Shown: positions 51,143 through 60,663 of the stretch, piece after piece
How the letters are laid out: every line of letters begins with the position of its first letter
How positions within the stretch are numbered: the first letter of the stretch is position 1
Assembly (NCBI GenBank): GCA_029553285.1
Contig: JAKPCO010000098.1
Span: forward strand, 1-64,000
Origin: Methanobacteriota archaeon
GTDB taxonomy: Archaea; Halobacteriota; Methanosarcinia; Methanotrichales; Methanotrichaceae
DNA: 64,000 nucleotides
Direction of reading: 5' to 3'
Position numbers and translations under genes: made by a program
Notes under the pieces: generated by a model
Told to the model about the DNA's origin: nothing
Seen by the model: only the letters and a program-made list of their open reading frames with translations
Databases searched by the model: none

Positions 51143-53119
51143 TCAAGAATCTCCGGATATGGTGTGTACGTTCCGCTTATTGGCATCATCTGCAATAGCT
51201 TCAAGATATTCCAGGACTGCCAAAACGAATGTGCAGTGAGACCACATCAGTGGAAGAACTGATCTGAAGGTGCCATCATCACCGACCTGCTCAGGCATCA
51301 GGCCTGTAGAGGATGTGTGATCCGCACACCATTTTATGAGTTCCAGAGCTCGATCCAGGTTTCCCACAGCGATATACCACTGTGCCATCCAGAGCGTACA
51401 GATGATCCAGCTGTTCATATAGCCGTGGTAGGCATCGTGTACGTAACGGGCAACACCTCCTGACGGACGGGTAAGATCTCTCTCAATGGCTCGCATCGTA
51501 TTGACCACTTTCAGATCATCGGCCGGCAGCAATCCAAAGTACCAGATGCTGAAGACCGACGCATCAAGTGTGGGATCCGAAGGGGAGCGCCTGAAATGCA
51601 TGAGAGCTTCATCATAAAGATCCAGCGCCGCATTCCTAATGAGTTGTGCAGCTTGCGACCACCTCGAATGCAACTTTTCACTGCCGAGAATCCTCGCGAT
51701 CTCTGAGGCTCCGCGGAGGCCAGCATAAACAACAGCCGCAGTGTAGGCATGCGACCCCCTCCTCTCCTCCCACAGGTCAAAGCTCTCCGCGGGCAGATTT
51801 GTCTTTTTATCGATTGAGCCGACGAGGAAATCTGCGGCCGGTCTCACCAGCGATGAAAAGTAACGCCCTATTATCCAGACATCTTTGGACATTAGCCAGT
51901 TGTGGTACAGAGCATAAAGAGGCAGGCCGGTCTCGTCGAGCTGAATCATGGGTACTGGATGCCACGTGCTACCGAAATCACCTGCCGGTGTGTATTTATG
52001 GAGAAAATAACCATCTTCTGTTATTATCTTAGATAGAAAATCTATAATTTCTTTGCTGAGATGATGATATCTGGCCCTGTCCAGTGCTATACAGGCCCAA
52101 GAAGCATCTCTTGGCCAGCAATAGGTATAAAGATCCGCCCCGAATTGCTTTATCTCCGAATCGCATGAGGCGATGATCGATCCAGTTAAATCCATATGAG
52201 CAACCGTAGCCATGAGGCTTCGGTAAAATACCTCCCTTACCTTCTCCGGTAACTTACAGAGACTCCCGCACTCTGGAAGAGCATTGACGTGCTCGATAAA
52301 TGCCTTCCAGAAATTGAAGCTGATGCGATAGACATTGGCCGGAGTATTCTCTTTCATTTTTTTGTGGATATTGACTACCTGGCGATGCTTCCTACCAACA
52401 ACGATCCACATGTGTATCCATCTCGACTCTGCAGGTCGAAGCCCCGATATCCTCCAGCTGATGGTCGAATCGATAGATCCATGCGCTACTACGTTGCAAC
52501 TCAGCAATCCATCCTCTTCCATATCCCTCCAGGTACCTTGCATGCCCTTCCATTCAGCAATCCCTACAGCGTACTGATCGAAGCGCGGGCAGCTGCTGTG
52601 AAGGAAGTACCGATCACGTTTATAATGAATCAACATATCTCCATCCACAAATGCTGTCTCACCAATCTTATTCTCGAGTATGTTGTAGTTCTGGTTTGAG
52701 AAGAGCCTGATATCCCTGGAAGACGATGACATGTTCATAACATCAAATAATCTATAAAAATAATTTGATGACGGATGTATAGCATCCAGCACCCTTACCT
52801 TCAATCCCAGCGGCTGGCTTTCGAAGATGGTTTCACCAATATTCGATGCACAAAAGCCAGCTTCCATATTTTCGTGTCCATCCGTTTTGAGGCCATCCAG
52901 AGACTCGAAGAAGTTCTTCTCGAAAGATGATTTGTATCTCTGCTGAACCTCCCATTTATCAAGCCAGCTGAATACGTGAAGATCCACGTCGTAAATCCCT
53001 GCACGTATCATGTTGCAATGATTTTCAAGACCCACGTAAGGATAGTATATGTCCCGGATGACACCCCGCTCATCCTCGCATATCAGTAATCTCCCATTTC
53101 CGAACAGCAGCGGCCTCAT
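51143..53119 (-). CDS. GH15-family glycosidase (glucoamylase or trehalase type)
   Basis: A 658-residue GH15 enzyme with an N-terminal beta-sandwich (about 1-270) and the (alpha/alpha)6 barrel (about 290-650). The barrel has YTYCWPRDASWACIALDRA (WPRDA, near 345), DETGLPLYAL and the catalytic-base region SFDLWEERRGSHAYTAA (general acid, near 445) plus LMPEQVG (base region, near 610). It would release glucose from alpha-glucan, or act on trehalose or dextran. Base composition is visibly more AT-rich than neighbours and codon use differs, so it may be a recent acquisition. TATA-like AAATTTAAAA about 30 bases upstream. Confidence 0.87.
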   Translation of the reverse strand: MRPLLFGNGRLLICEDERGVIRDIYYPYVGLENHCNMIRAGIYDVDLHVFSWLDKWEVQQRYKSSFEKNFFESLDGLKTDGHENMEAGFCASNIGETIFESQPLGLKVRVLDAIHPSSNYFYRLFDVMNMSSSSRDIRLFSNQNYNILENKIGETAFVDGDMLIHYKRDRYFLHSSCPRFDQYAVGIAEWKGMQGTWRDMEEDGLLSCNVVAHGSIDSTISWRISGLRPAESRWIHMWIVVGRKHRQVVNIHKKMKENTPANVYRISFNFWKAFIEHVNALPECGSLCKLPEKVREVFYRSLMATVAHMDLTGSIIASCDSEIKQFGADLYTYCWPRDASWACIALDRARYHHLSKEIIDFLSKIITEDGYFLHKYTPAGDFGSTWHPVPMIQLDETGLPLYALYHNWLMSKDVWIIGRYFSSLVRPAADFLVGSIDKKTNLPAESFDLWEERRGSHAYTAAVVYAGLRGASEIARILGSEKLHSRWSQAAQLIRNAALDLYDEALMHFRRSPSDPTLDASVFSIWYFGLLPADDLKVVNTMRAIERDLTRPSGGVARYVHDAYHGYMNSWIICTLWMAQWYIAVGNLDRALELIKWCADHTSSTGLMPEQVGDDGTFRSVLPLMWSHCTFVLAVLEYLEAIADDANKRNVHTISGDS

Positions 53120-53178
53120 ATATGCTTGTTAATTGTTACCATCGCTTTTAAATTTCTCTGACTGACTTCTCGATGATA

Positions 53179-54054
53179 TCACTCCCGCTCCCGGGCCCGC
53201 TGGTTTATTATCCTGTCGGAGCGCTGGAGTGCGCTGTGGGTGTCGCCGAAGTGCTCCGCAGCCTCCCTCATCGCTCTCCTGAAGCCCTCCACATCCCCTC
53301 TCTCGATCGAATCCGAGAGTCTGATGCACTCCTCTATGAACGCTCTCCTCACATCTTTCGCAAAGGGGTTCATCTGAATCGATGCATAGAGCTCCGGGTT
53401 CTGGTCGAGTATCCTCCCCACGAAATCGAGCATCACCTCATACACAGGGCTCATGAACCTCCTCGACCTTGAGACGTCGAAGTTCAGGGCGCGAAGGGTT
53501 GAGCCTATAGCAATGTATGAGAAGTGCGTCAGAGCCTGGACCACAGCCATCATCCTGTCGTGCTCCTCTGGAGTGAGAACCTCAACCCTGGCGCCGTCCC
53601 TCTCCAGAATCTCCCTGATGTAAGAGGACCATCTCCCCCACCGCCCCTCTACAGGCGTGATTATCACAGTCTGTCCCCTCACCGAGGGCATCGTCGGCCC
53701 GAACATGGGATGGGCTCCGAGGACCTCAACATCCGGATGGGAGGACTCGACCATCGCCCGCACAGGCTCAACCTTGAGAGATGTGAGATCCATGAGCAGA
53801 GATCCGCTCCTCATTGCTGGCCCGATCCTCCTCGCCACCTCTGGCGTTCTGTCTATCGGCACGCTCAGCACCACGATATCGCTCTCCCCCACCTCGCTCA
53901 TGAGATCGTGCGCGTATCTCACTCCGAGAGCGTCTGCAACATGGAACTTTCCGCTCGGACCCCATATGCACACATCGAATCCATGATCCCTGAAGTACCT
54001 GGCAAACCATGATCCGGTCTCCCCTGTACCGCCAACTATCAGCATCCTGCCCAT
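53179..54054 (-). CDS. tyrA: Prephenate dehydrogenase
   Basis: It oxidises prephenate to 4-hydroxyphenylpyruvate for tyrosine. The 291-residue protein begins with a Rossmann motif GGTGETGSWFARYF (about 7-20) and has VLSVPIDRT, ShGAHPMFGPT-like LGAHPMFGPT (about 112-121) and the helical dimerisation half. No chorismate mutase or ACT domain is fused. It is on the same strand as aroE, 144 bases downstream. Confidence 0.9.
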   Translation of the reverse strand: MGRMLIVGGTGETGSWFARYFRDHGFDVCIWGPSGKFHVADALGVRYAHDLMSEVGESDIVVLSVPIDRTPEVARRIGPAMRSGSLLMDLTSLKVEPVRAMVESSHPDVEVLGAHPMFGPTMPSVRGQTVIITPVEGRWGRWSSYIREILERDGARVEVLTPEEHDRMMAVVQALTHFSYIAIGSTLRALNFDVSRSRRFMSPVYEVMLDFVGRILDQNPELYASIQMNPFAKDVRRAFIEECIRLSDSIERGDVEGFRRAMREAAEHFGDTHSALQRSDRIINQRARERE

Positions 54055-54198
54055 TCCTCATCCCCTGTCTTTTACGATCGCGAAAGCTTCAGCCATCCCA
54101 CCCGGAAAGCGCGCAGCAATACCGCAAACCATCGGTTCCAGATGCAGTCGTTTATCCTTCTTGCAGCCACATCCTTGGATGCCACATGATAGATCCGG

Positions 54199-54999
54199 TC
54201 AACCCCTGAGCGCAGCTCTGACCGCACCCTCCATCACATCTACCGGAGCATCGAGCCCTGTCCAGATCCTCAGGGCTGCAGCTCCCTGGTAGACGAGCAT
54301 CATGACCCCATCGATCGCCTTCGCCCCGGCCCTCCTCGCATCCCTCAGAAGCTCCGTCTCCCTGCTGTAGATTATATCGAAGACGACCTGCTCTGCTCTC
54401 AGCATGCTCCCGTCAAAGAGTCTGGGGTCGCCATCACGCATTCCCACAGATGTTGCGTTTATAAGTATGTCTGAGCCTCTGACAAGCTCCTCGATCTCCA
54501 CGAACGGGCGGAACTTCAGGCCGAGATCCCTCGCGAGCGCCAGCCCCCTCTCAGGCGTCCTGTTTGTTACTACGATCCGTGCGCCCTCTCTGGATAGCTG
54601 ATATGCGATTGCTCTGGCAGCGCCTCCTGCGCCTATGAGAAGTACCTTTGCTCCTCTGACATCCACGCCGTAGTGTCTCAGGGCAAGTGACGCGCCGATC
54701 CCATCGGTGTTGTGCCCCCTGATCCCCCGGCGAAATGAGACTGTGTTCACAGCGCCGATCGCCTTCGCGGTCTCGTCCGGCTCGACCACAGCCATCGCGC
54801 CCTCCTTCAGAGGAATCGTCAGGTTGAGCCCGCCGAAGCCCATGGCATCAGCGCCCAGGATCGCGTCCCTCAGCCTGTTTATCCCAACCCTGAACGCATG
54901 GTAGCTCGCCTGCAGCCCCATTTCACGGAAGGCGGCGTTGTGCATCACAGGCGAGAGGCTGTGCTCTACCGGATCTCCGAGGACAGCATAGACCTTCAA
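54199..54999 (-). CDS. aroE: Shikimate dehydrogenase
   Basis: NADPH-dependent reduction of dehydroshikimate in the common aromatic pathway. The 266-residue enzyme has SLSPVMHNAAFRE (substrate residues, about 14-26), NLTIPLKEGAM (about 59, Lys catalytic), NTDGIGA (about 98), GAGGAARAI (NADP, about 126) and NATSVGM. The start is a TTG overlapping the DUF92 stop as TTGA, with GGGGGTG 6-8 bases upstream. Serves tyrA and the trp enzymes. Confidence 0.93.
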   Translation of the reverse strand: MKVYAVLGDPVEHSLSPVMHNAAFREMGLQASYHAFRVGINRLRDAILGADAMGFGGLNLTIPLKEGAMAVVEPDETAKAIGAVNTVSFRRGIRGHNTDGIGASLALRHYGVDVRGAKVLLIGAGGAARAIAYQLSREGARIVVTNRTPERGLALARDLGLKFRPFVEIEELVRGSDILINATSVGMRDGDPRLFDGSMLRAEQVVFDIIYSRETELLRDARRAGAKAIDGVMMLVYQGAAALRIWTGLDAPVDVMEGAVRAALRG

Positions 55000-56189
55000 A
55001 TGAGCACCCCCATCAGAGCCCCGACAATCCCGCCGAATAGCGTTGCGACCAGGTTGACTCCGTTGTTTGTGAGCACCCCTCTTCTCTGAAATATCGCGCC
55101 CATCAGGCTGTCGAAGTTGGATCCGAGAAGACCGCTCGTAATGGCGATCAGGAAACCATCCACGCCTGTCATACCTGTTGCAACAGCAACCAGTCCTATT
55201 GCTGCACCGCCAGCCAGCGATGCCATCTCGCCGAGAGGCGTCACTCCACCGTCGACCCCGGGGTCCACGGGCTTGAGTGTGGTTATCATCCTCGGCCTGG
55301 ACCTGCTGGTCTCACCTATCTCGCTTGCCAGCGTGTCCCCATTCGCAGTGGCCACAGCGCCGAGGAAGGCGTAGAAGAAAATCTCGTTGCCATATATCCC
55401 ATAGCAGAGCGCGGCCACAAGTGGAACCAAGCTGTTGCTGTACACGTTCTTGTAACCCCTGACGCCGCACTTCTCCTGGGCGATCCCCATGCTCTGCTTG
55501 TATGAATATCCATAGCGCGTGAACGCGCCGCCCATAAGGTAGAAGCACAGGAGGAGCAGAAACCACTTCAGTCCGGCGAAGAGAACCACCAGGATGCATA
55601 TTATAACCTCGCTGAGCACTGCATCAACATCCGCAGCCTTCGCCCAGTAAGCTCCAACTCCTAGAAGCACAGCAAATATGTATATCATCAGGATGTTGCT
55701 GAGCTCTGGGAGCGGGTATTCGAAGCTGAACAGCCACATGACCATGCATGCGCCAAATGGCACAGTGAAATCCATCTCCCTGGAGACATGCTGCAGGAAT
55801 GCACCGCTCAGCCCTCCGAGTATGGTCATGAAGAGTATCTTCTCCTGCAGAAGATAGGGTGCGGAGAGGTATGCAGCCGGATAGCCGATAGCCACAGTGG
55901 CCATTATGTATATGAAGCTGCCCGCGAGCTGCTGGAACCTCTTTGACACAGTATAGGCCACGGTAGGCGGGATGAAAGATATCGCCACGACATACATAGG
56001 GAGATCCAGGTGCGTGTATGTCAGCGCCTCTCTGAGGAGCAGAAGCAGCATGAGCGATGCACTCAGCATTCTGGCAGGTCGGTGAATGATGTATATGATG
56101 GCGAGAAGAACTGCTGTGAAGACGCCTGTCACTGGGAGCAGGAATGCCAGCGCACCCATCGCGAGCCTCAAGGCGTCCTCTTTCTGCAT
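54996..56189 (-). CDS. DUF92 integral membrane protein (VTE6/polyprenyl-phosphate kinase-like)
   Basis: A 397-residue protein with about ten transmembrane segments. The DUF92 C-terminal core shows NGDTLASEIGE (about 288), DPGVDGGVTPLGEMASLAGG (about 315) and NNGVNLVATLFGG. The plant DUF92 enzyme VTE6 phosphorylates phytyl-phosphate, so a polyprenyl or geranylgeranyl-phosphate kinase is the best inference. Start ATG at 56189 gives a leaderless distance from AAAGTATTTT; a TTG 14 codons upstream is an alternative. It is divergent from the cis-prenyltransferase relative, and overlaps aroE by TTGA. Confidence 0.8.
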   Translation of the reverse strand: MQKEDALRLAMGALAFLLPVTGVFTAVLLAIIYIIHRPARMLSASLMLLLLLREALTYTHLDLPMYVVAISFIPPTVAYTVSKRFQQLAGSFIYIMATVAIGYPAAYLSAPYLLQEKILFMTILGGLSGAFLQHVSREMDFTVPFGACMVMWLFSFEYPLPELSNILMIYIFAVLLGVGAYWAKAADVDAVLSEVIICILVVLFAGLKWFLLLLCFYLMGGAFTRYGYSYKQSMGIAQEKCGVRGYKNVYSNSLVPLVAALCYGIYGNEIFFYAFLGAVATANGDTLASEIGETSRSRPRMITTLKPVDPGVDGGVTPLGEMASLAGGAAIGLVAVATGMTGVDGFLIAITSGLLGSNFDSLMGAIFQRRGVLTNNGVNLVATLFGGIVGALMGVLI

Positions 56190-56304
56190 GGCCAACCAGT
56201 CGCCATCCAACCAAAAATACTTTGCCTTCAAGAGCCTCCTGAGAACAGCTGACAGTCCATCTCAGAATCGATCTGTTTCGATCGATGCTCACGGAGAGAG
56301 TCAC

Positions 56305-56907
56305 TTGATATACAAATTATATGAAAGGCTCCTTGAAAGGGAGGTCATGAGCCATCCCAGGCCTGGATGTGTGGCGTTTGTGGTATCATCGTTCGACGGC
56401 CAAGGCCTGGAGAAGTTCAGGGATCTGATCGAGTGGAGCGCGTCTCTAGGCATCGACAGCCTGCTGATACATATTGGGCAGTACGCCGGGGATCTCGCGT
56501 CCTCTCTCGAGTCCATCCTGAGGGACGCACCCGCGGACGTGAGCATCATCGACGCTGACAGATCAAAATCGACGGGGAAGGGCGGGATCGGTGTCACAAT
56601 CTCCCTGGGCTACGGCGGGAAGAGGGAGGTCACAGAGGCGATAAGGTCTGTTCTCATGGATGTCGCTGCAGGACTGATGGAACCGGATGAGATAGACAGG
56701 GAGACCATAGAGCGTTACCTCAGGTTCAAGCAGAAGCCGGACCTGGTCATAAGGGCCGGTGGGAGAAGGCTCAGCGACTTCATGATCTGGCAGGCCGCGT
56801 ACTCAGAGCTGTACTTTACAGATGTCGACTGGGCATCCCTGAGGCGATTGGACTTCCTGCGCGCGATAAGGGATTTCCAGAGAAGGGAGAGGAGATTTGG
56901 AAAGTAG
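56305..56907 (+). CDS. Degenerate cis-prenyltransferase (NgBR-like UppS relative)
   Basis: A 200-residue protein of the UppS family, shorter than the usual 240-260. The N terminus LIYKLYERLLEREV (TTG start, GGAGAG eight bases upstream) is family-typical. The MDGNRRWA motif is SSFDGQGLEKF: one Asp remains but the RRW and later HxxG residues are missing, along with about 40-50 middle residues. The C-terminal part SLGYGGKREVTEAI, PDLVIRAGGRRLSDFMIWQAAYSELYF is intact (quoted in pieces). This pattern is that of non-catalytic partner subunits (Nus1/NgBR, Methanosarcina heteromeric cis-PT). Confidence 0.75.
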   Translation: MIYKLYERLLEREVMSHPRPGCVAFVVSSFDGQGLEKFRDLIEWSASLGIDSLLIHIGQYAGDLASSLESILRDAPADVSIIDADRSKSTGKGGIGVTISLGYGGKREVTEAIRSVLMDVAAGLMEPDEIDRETIERYLRFKQKPDLVIRAGGRRLSDFMIWQAAYSELYFTDVDWASLRRLDFLRAIRDFQRRERRFGK

Positions 56908-57295
56908 AATGCGATGAGGGTCCCGAGCTGGTTATGGATGACCTGAATCAGAATCGTCCGCTCGTAATACTGCATCAGCAGCAATGTGGATCTTGCGGGA
57001 TTTACCAGTTCGCTCTTATGTGTTTGGCAACTTGCAGGTCGTCCCATGCGGTTTCTGAACGCACTTGTTCATTCACCAAGAATGCATGGCATGGCCAGTG
57101 CTTCTATGGGCAAGTTATCATATGGATAAGAGCGTATCAGTTTTTGGCCGGTAAATGTCGGTCCCGTTAGCAGTCCCAGACCATAGCTGCCACTGGATAA
57201 AAGCAAACCCCTGAACCGTCGACCTCCTGCTCATATTCAGCCTCAAAACGTTTATCTCCTTGAAATATGCTCTCCATCGCTAAAACAGGGGACCC
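56908..57295. other. Spacer carrying element A before the second aglB
   Basis: About 390 bases. The only clear content is the full-length element A at 57011-57134. AAAACGTTTATCTCC near 57247 is a candidate TATA region before the aglB gene. No gene is supported. Confidence 0.5.
57011..57134 (+). repeat. MITE-like element A, well-preserved copy
   Basis: A 124-bp copy with perfect ends CGCTCTTAT and ATAAGAGCG, and inner arms AACTTGC/GCAAGTT. It matches 22287-22412 along its whole length, including GTTTGGCAACTTGCAGGTCGT, CATTCACCAAGAATGCATGGC and GGGCAAGTTATCATATGG. Confidence 0.85.
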
Positions 57296-59965
57296 ATGGA
57301 TATGAAGAAGGACACAGATAGCAAAAAGCAGAGCAGAAAGCGCCTGCCCGAAAGATACTGGTATGCGGGACTTGGTCTGCTGTTTCTGCTCTCCATCTAC
57401 CTAAGAGCTGTAGTTCCATTCAGGAATGTGTTCATCGGAGATGCGGTCAGGTTCAGCAGCGAGAGCGACGCATGGTATCACATGATGCTCGCAAAGACGA
57501 CGTTCCTCCACTGGCAGCGTCCGTGGTTCGATCCGCTCACGAACTTTCCGAACGGGACGCCGCTCCACTTCGGTCCGTTTTTGAGCTGGGGCGTGGCCCT
57601 GCTCTCAAAGATCGTCGGACTCGGCGGCTCGGATCTCCACACAGTTGATGTGGTCGGGGCGTTCTGGCCTGTGATTATGGGATCGCTCCTGATACTGCCA
57701 GTATACCACATAGGAAAGGAGATTGGAGGTAGGGGTTGTGGGATAACAGCTGCTGCCCTTTCTGTGGTGCTTCCGGGACAGCTCTTCTCCAGAACCGTTC
57801 TCGGATTCACCGACCACCACTCCTCTGAGATACTGCTGAGCACGCTGTCGATGCTGCTCTTCATTCTTGCATTCAGAAGCGGTCGATCGCTCGGCTTCAG
57901 CACGCTCCGGGATCTCACCGCGGTCAAGCGCCCGATCGTCATGGCGGTGCTCGCGGGAATCGCCCTCGGTCTCTACATCGATGCCTGGTCCATGGGAATC
58001 CTGTTCGAGGGCATACTCCTGATCGCGATAGCCTTACAGAGCGTGGTAGAGCACTACCGCGGAAGGAGCGGGGAGTACCTGGGGATCATAGGTGCGATAG
58101 GCCTTTTCTTCGCCTTTCTCATGGTGGTCCCGTTTGCGCACTCCTACAACAGATTCAGCCTGATTCAGTACTCGCTCTTCCAGCCATCGATGCTGCTCCT
58201 CGGATCGCTCTTCTGTTTAGAGCTTGCTGTGGCATCACGCGAGGTCTCGAGGCGGGGACTATCATGGGCGCTCTATCCGGGATCGATTGCAGCTGTTATC
58301 GTTATCGATCTCATAATAGTGATCCTGGCAGTTCCAGAGCTCTTCAGCGCGGTCGTCTACGGCCTCAAGACGTATCTTCTTCCACGCACCGGCGGCGCTG
58401 CAACGGTTGCAGAGCTCTCGCCCATATACATGGACCTCGGGCGGGGGGTCACGGGGATAGACGAGAACTTCCCGGGACTGATCCGCATACTCTCCCCGTT
58501 CTACATTGCCATCATCGGCCTCGGCCTGCTGGTTTACAGATACATCAGAGACTCCAGAGCCCCGTACCTCCTGGTCGTGGTGTGGAGCATTGTAACCCTG
58601 ATCATAACGCTTGCTGCGAACCGCTCCGCTTACTATTACGCGGTCAACGTCGCTCTGCTCTGCGGTTACCTCGCGTCCATGGTCTATGCGCGCGCAGGCC
58701 TCTCGGATATAGAGGATGTTCTTGCTAGATCACCGTCGAACCTGGCCAGAGATGTGCAGCCCGAGCGGCTGGCCACAGCGGCTGCTGTTATACTCATAGT
58801 GATAATACTCGCGTATCCGAGCGTTCTCAGCTCACATGCGATCGCGAGATACTCGGTGGGGCCGAATCAGGACTGGGTCAGCTCCATCGAGTGGCTGCGC
58901 AACAACACTCCTTATCCAGGGCTTGATATCTATAATGTCTATGAGCGGCCTCCGGAGGGAGAGTACTTCCAGTATCCTGAGACAGCATATGGCGTGATGT
59001 CATGGTGGGACTACGGGCATCTCATAGAGACCATAGGCCACAGGTATCCTAACGCCAACCCGTTCCAGGAGGGGATCGGAAGCAAGACAACAGGAACACC
59101 CGGCTCATCCCCGTTCTTCCTGGCTGAGAGCGAGAGCGAGGCTGAGGATGTGCTCGCGCGCCTGAACGAGAGCAGATCTCCCTACATGAATGCGCGGTAC
59201 ATAATGACAGATGTGGAGATGGCGGTCACCAAATTCCATGCGATAGCAGCCTGGAGCAGCATACCTCTCACAAGATATACTGGGGCTGTGTACCAGCCGC
59301 AGGCTGACAGCCTCGTCCCGATACAGGTATGGAGGCCGGAGTACTTCAGGACAATGGTGGCGAGGCTTCATTTCTTTGATGGAAGCGAGGTCGAGCCACA
59401 GGATCCTGTGGCGATCGCATACACGCGAGTCACGATGCCAGATGGCACCCCACTCGCAGTTATAACAAAATCTCCGCTCATACCCAAGAGCGAGAATGAG
59501 CTTGAGAGCTTCATAAACGAGAGCCTGAGCGAGGGGTACAACGTAAGCGTTGTGAGCAGGAGCTTCGCGAGATCTCCTGTGTATGTCGAGGCGCTGCAGC
59601 ACTACAGGCTAGTCCACGAGTCACCAACACAGGTCACATCGGAAGGCAACAGGTACGTCAAGACGTTCGAGCATGTCCCCGGCGCGGTGATAAAGGGGAG
59701 GGCATCTCCTGGATCGAAGGTTGTGATAGAGGTCCCGATCATGACGAACCAGAAGAGGCTCTTCATATACAGACAGTCAAACGTCACAGACTCCAGTGGA
59801 GAGTTCGTCCTGGTGGTTCCGTATTCGACTGAAGGTCCGGTGGCCGGCGGCACGAACTTTGACACCGCGCCTATAGGCGCATACAGGCTCACAGTAAATG
59901 GGATGACCAGAGAGGTGCGGGTTTCGGAGAAGGATGTGCTGAGCGGAGGTGTCGTTGAGGTATGA
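57296..59965 (+). CDS. aglB: STT3/AglB oligosaccharyltransferase, paralogue 2
   Basis: A GT66 enzyme of 889 residues transferring N-glycans to Asn-x-Ser/Thr sites. Twelve or so transmembrane segments up to about residue 510; the acidic loop signatures are SSESDAWYHMML and TDHHSSEIL. The globular part has the true WWDYG motif in VMSWWDYGHLIE (about 565), unlike the WSYG of the paralogue at 17001. Two further beta-domains follow (about 690-889). The stop overlaps the ArfB-like gene by four bases (ATGA). Confidence 0.9.
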   Translation: MDMKKDTDSKKQSRKRLPERYWYAGLGLLFLLSIYLRAVVPFRNVFIGDAVRFSSESDAWYHMMLAKTTFLHWQRPWFDPLTNFPNGTPLHFGPFLSWGVALLSKIVGLGGSDLHTVDVVGAFWPVIMGSLLILPVYHIGKEIGGRGCGITAAALSVVLPGQLFSRTVLGFTDHHSSEILLSTLSMLLFILAFRSGRSLGFSTLRDLTAVKRPIVMAVLAGIALGLYIDAWSMGILFEGILLIAIALQSVVEHYRGRSGEYLGIIGAIGLFFAFLMVVPFAHSYNRFSLIQYSLFQPSMLLLGSLFCLELAVASREVSRRGLSWALYPGSIAAVIVIDLIIVILAVPELFSAVVYGLKTYLLPRTGGAATVAELSPIYMDLGRGVTGIDENFPGLIRILSPFYIAIIGLGLLVYRYIRDSRAPYLLVVVWSIVTLIITLAANRSAYYYAVNVALLCGYLASMVYARAGLSDIEDVLARSPSNLARDVQPERLATAAAVILIVIILAYPSVLSSHAIARYSVGPNQDWVSSIEWLRNNTPYPGLDIYNVYERPPEGEYFQYPETAYGVMSWWDYGHLIETIGHRYPNANPFQEGIGSKTTGTPGSSPFFLAESESEAEDVLARLNESRSPYMNARYIMTDVEMAVTKFHAIAAWSSIPLTRYTGAVYQPQADSLVPIQVWRPEYFRTMVARLHFFDGSEVEPQDPVAIAYTRVTMPDGTPLAVITKSPLIPKSENELESFINESLSEGYNVSVVSRSFARSPVYVEALQHYRLVHESPTQVTSEGNRYVKTFEHVPGAVIKGRASPGSKVVIEVPIMTNQKRLFIYRQSNVTDSSGEFVLVVPYSTEGPVAGGTNFDTAPIGAYRLTVNGMTREVRVSEKDVLSGGVVEV

Positions 59966-60663
59966 TCCTCGGGGAGATGAGCTGGCCTGAGATAGAGAAG
60001 GGGCTGACGAAGACAAGGACAGTGATACTGCCAGTGGGGGCCGTCGAGGAGCACGGCCCGCATCTTCCAGTGACCACAGACACCCTCCAGGCGCTGGAGG
60101 TGGCTTACGAGGTCGCAAGGAAACGGGATGTGTTCGTTGCGCCTCCAGTGCACTACGGCATATGCAGGAGTACAAGGGGCTTTCCAGGAACGGTGAGCGT
60201 TGGATTCAACGCACTCAGGGATTACGTGTACGACATTCTTCTCGGGTTTTACGAGAGCAACTTCAGATATGTGATGGTTCTGTCCGGGCATGCCGGAGGC
60301 CAGCACATGGCATCTCTTAAGGAAGCGTGCCAGAGCGCTGTGAACGATACAGATCTCAGAATCAGCCTGCTGACAGACTTTGATCTCATAAGGTGCGATA
60401 CTCCAGGGGATGGCCACGCGGGAGATATTGAGACGTCAAGGATGCTGCTCCACAGGCCGGATCTTGTCAGGGGCCTCCCGCACGCGAACTATCCGAAGCG
60501 CCCCAGGCACCTGATCCTGAGATCGGTGAGGGAGTACATGGGCAACGGGATCATGGGTGATCCGAGCAGGGCGAGCGCCGAGAAGGGGGTCAGGTACTTC
60601 GAGATGGCTGTCCAGGGCGTTCTGGAGGCGCTGGACGAGCTGGAGGGATTCTCAGCTGAGTGA
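59962..60663 (+). CDS. arfB: Creatininase-family enzyme, probably ArfB
   Basis: A 233-residue metal-dependent amidohydrolase. Motifs are LPVGAVEEHGPHLPVTTD (about residues 23-40), CRSTRGFPGTVS (about 72), LSGHAGGQHM (about 108) and DGHAGDIETSR (about 150), with His, Asp and Glu metal ligands. In archaea this size class includes ArfB, the deformylase after GTP cyclohydrolase III in riboflavin and F420 synthesis; other creatininase-fold activities remain possible. It starts inside the aglB stop. Confidence 0.75.
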   Translation: MILGEMSWPEIEKGLTKTRTVILPVGAVEEHGPHLPVTTDTLQALEVAYEVARKRDVFVAPPVHYGICRSTRGFPGTVSVGFNALRDYVYDILLGFYESNFRYVMVLSGHAGGQHMASLKEACQSAVNDTDLRISLLTDFDLIRCDTPGDGHAGDIETSRMLLHRPDLVRGLPHANYPKRPRHLILRSVREYMGNGIMGDPSRASAEKGVRYFEMAVQGVLEALDELEGFSAE

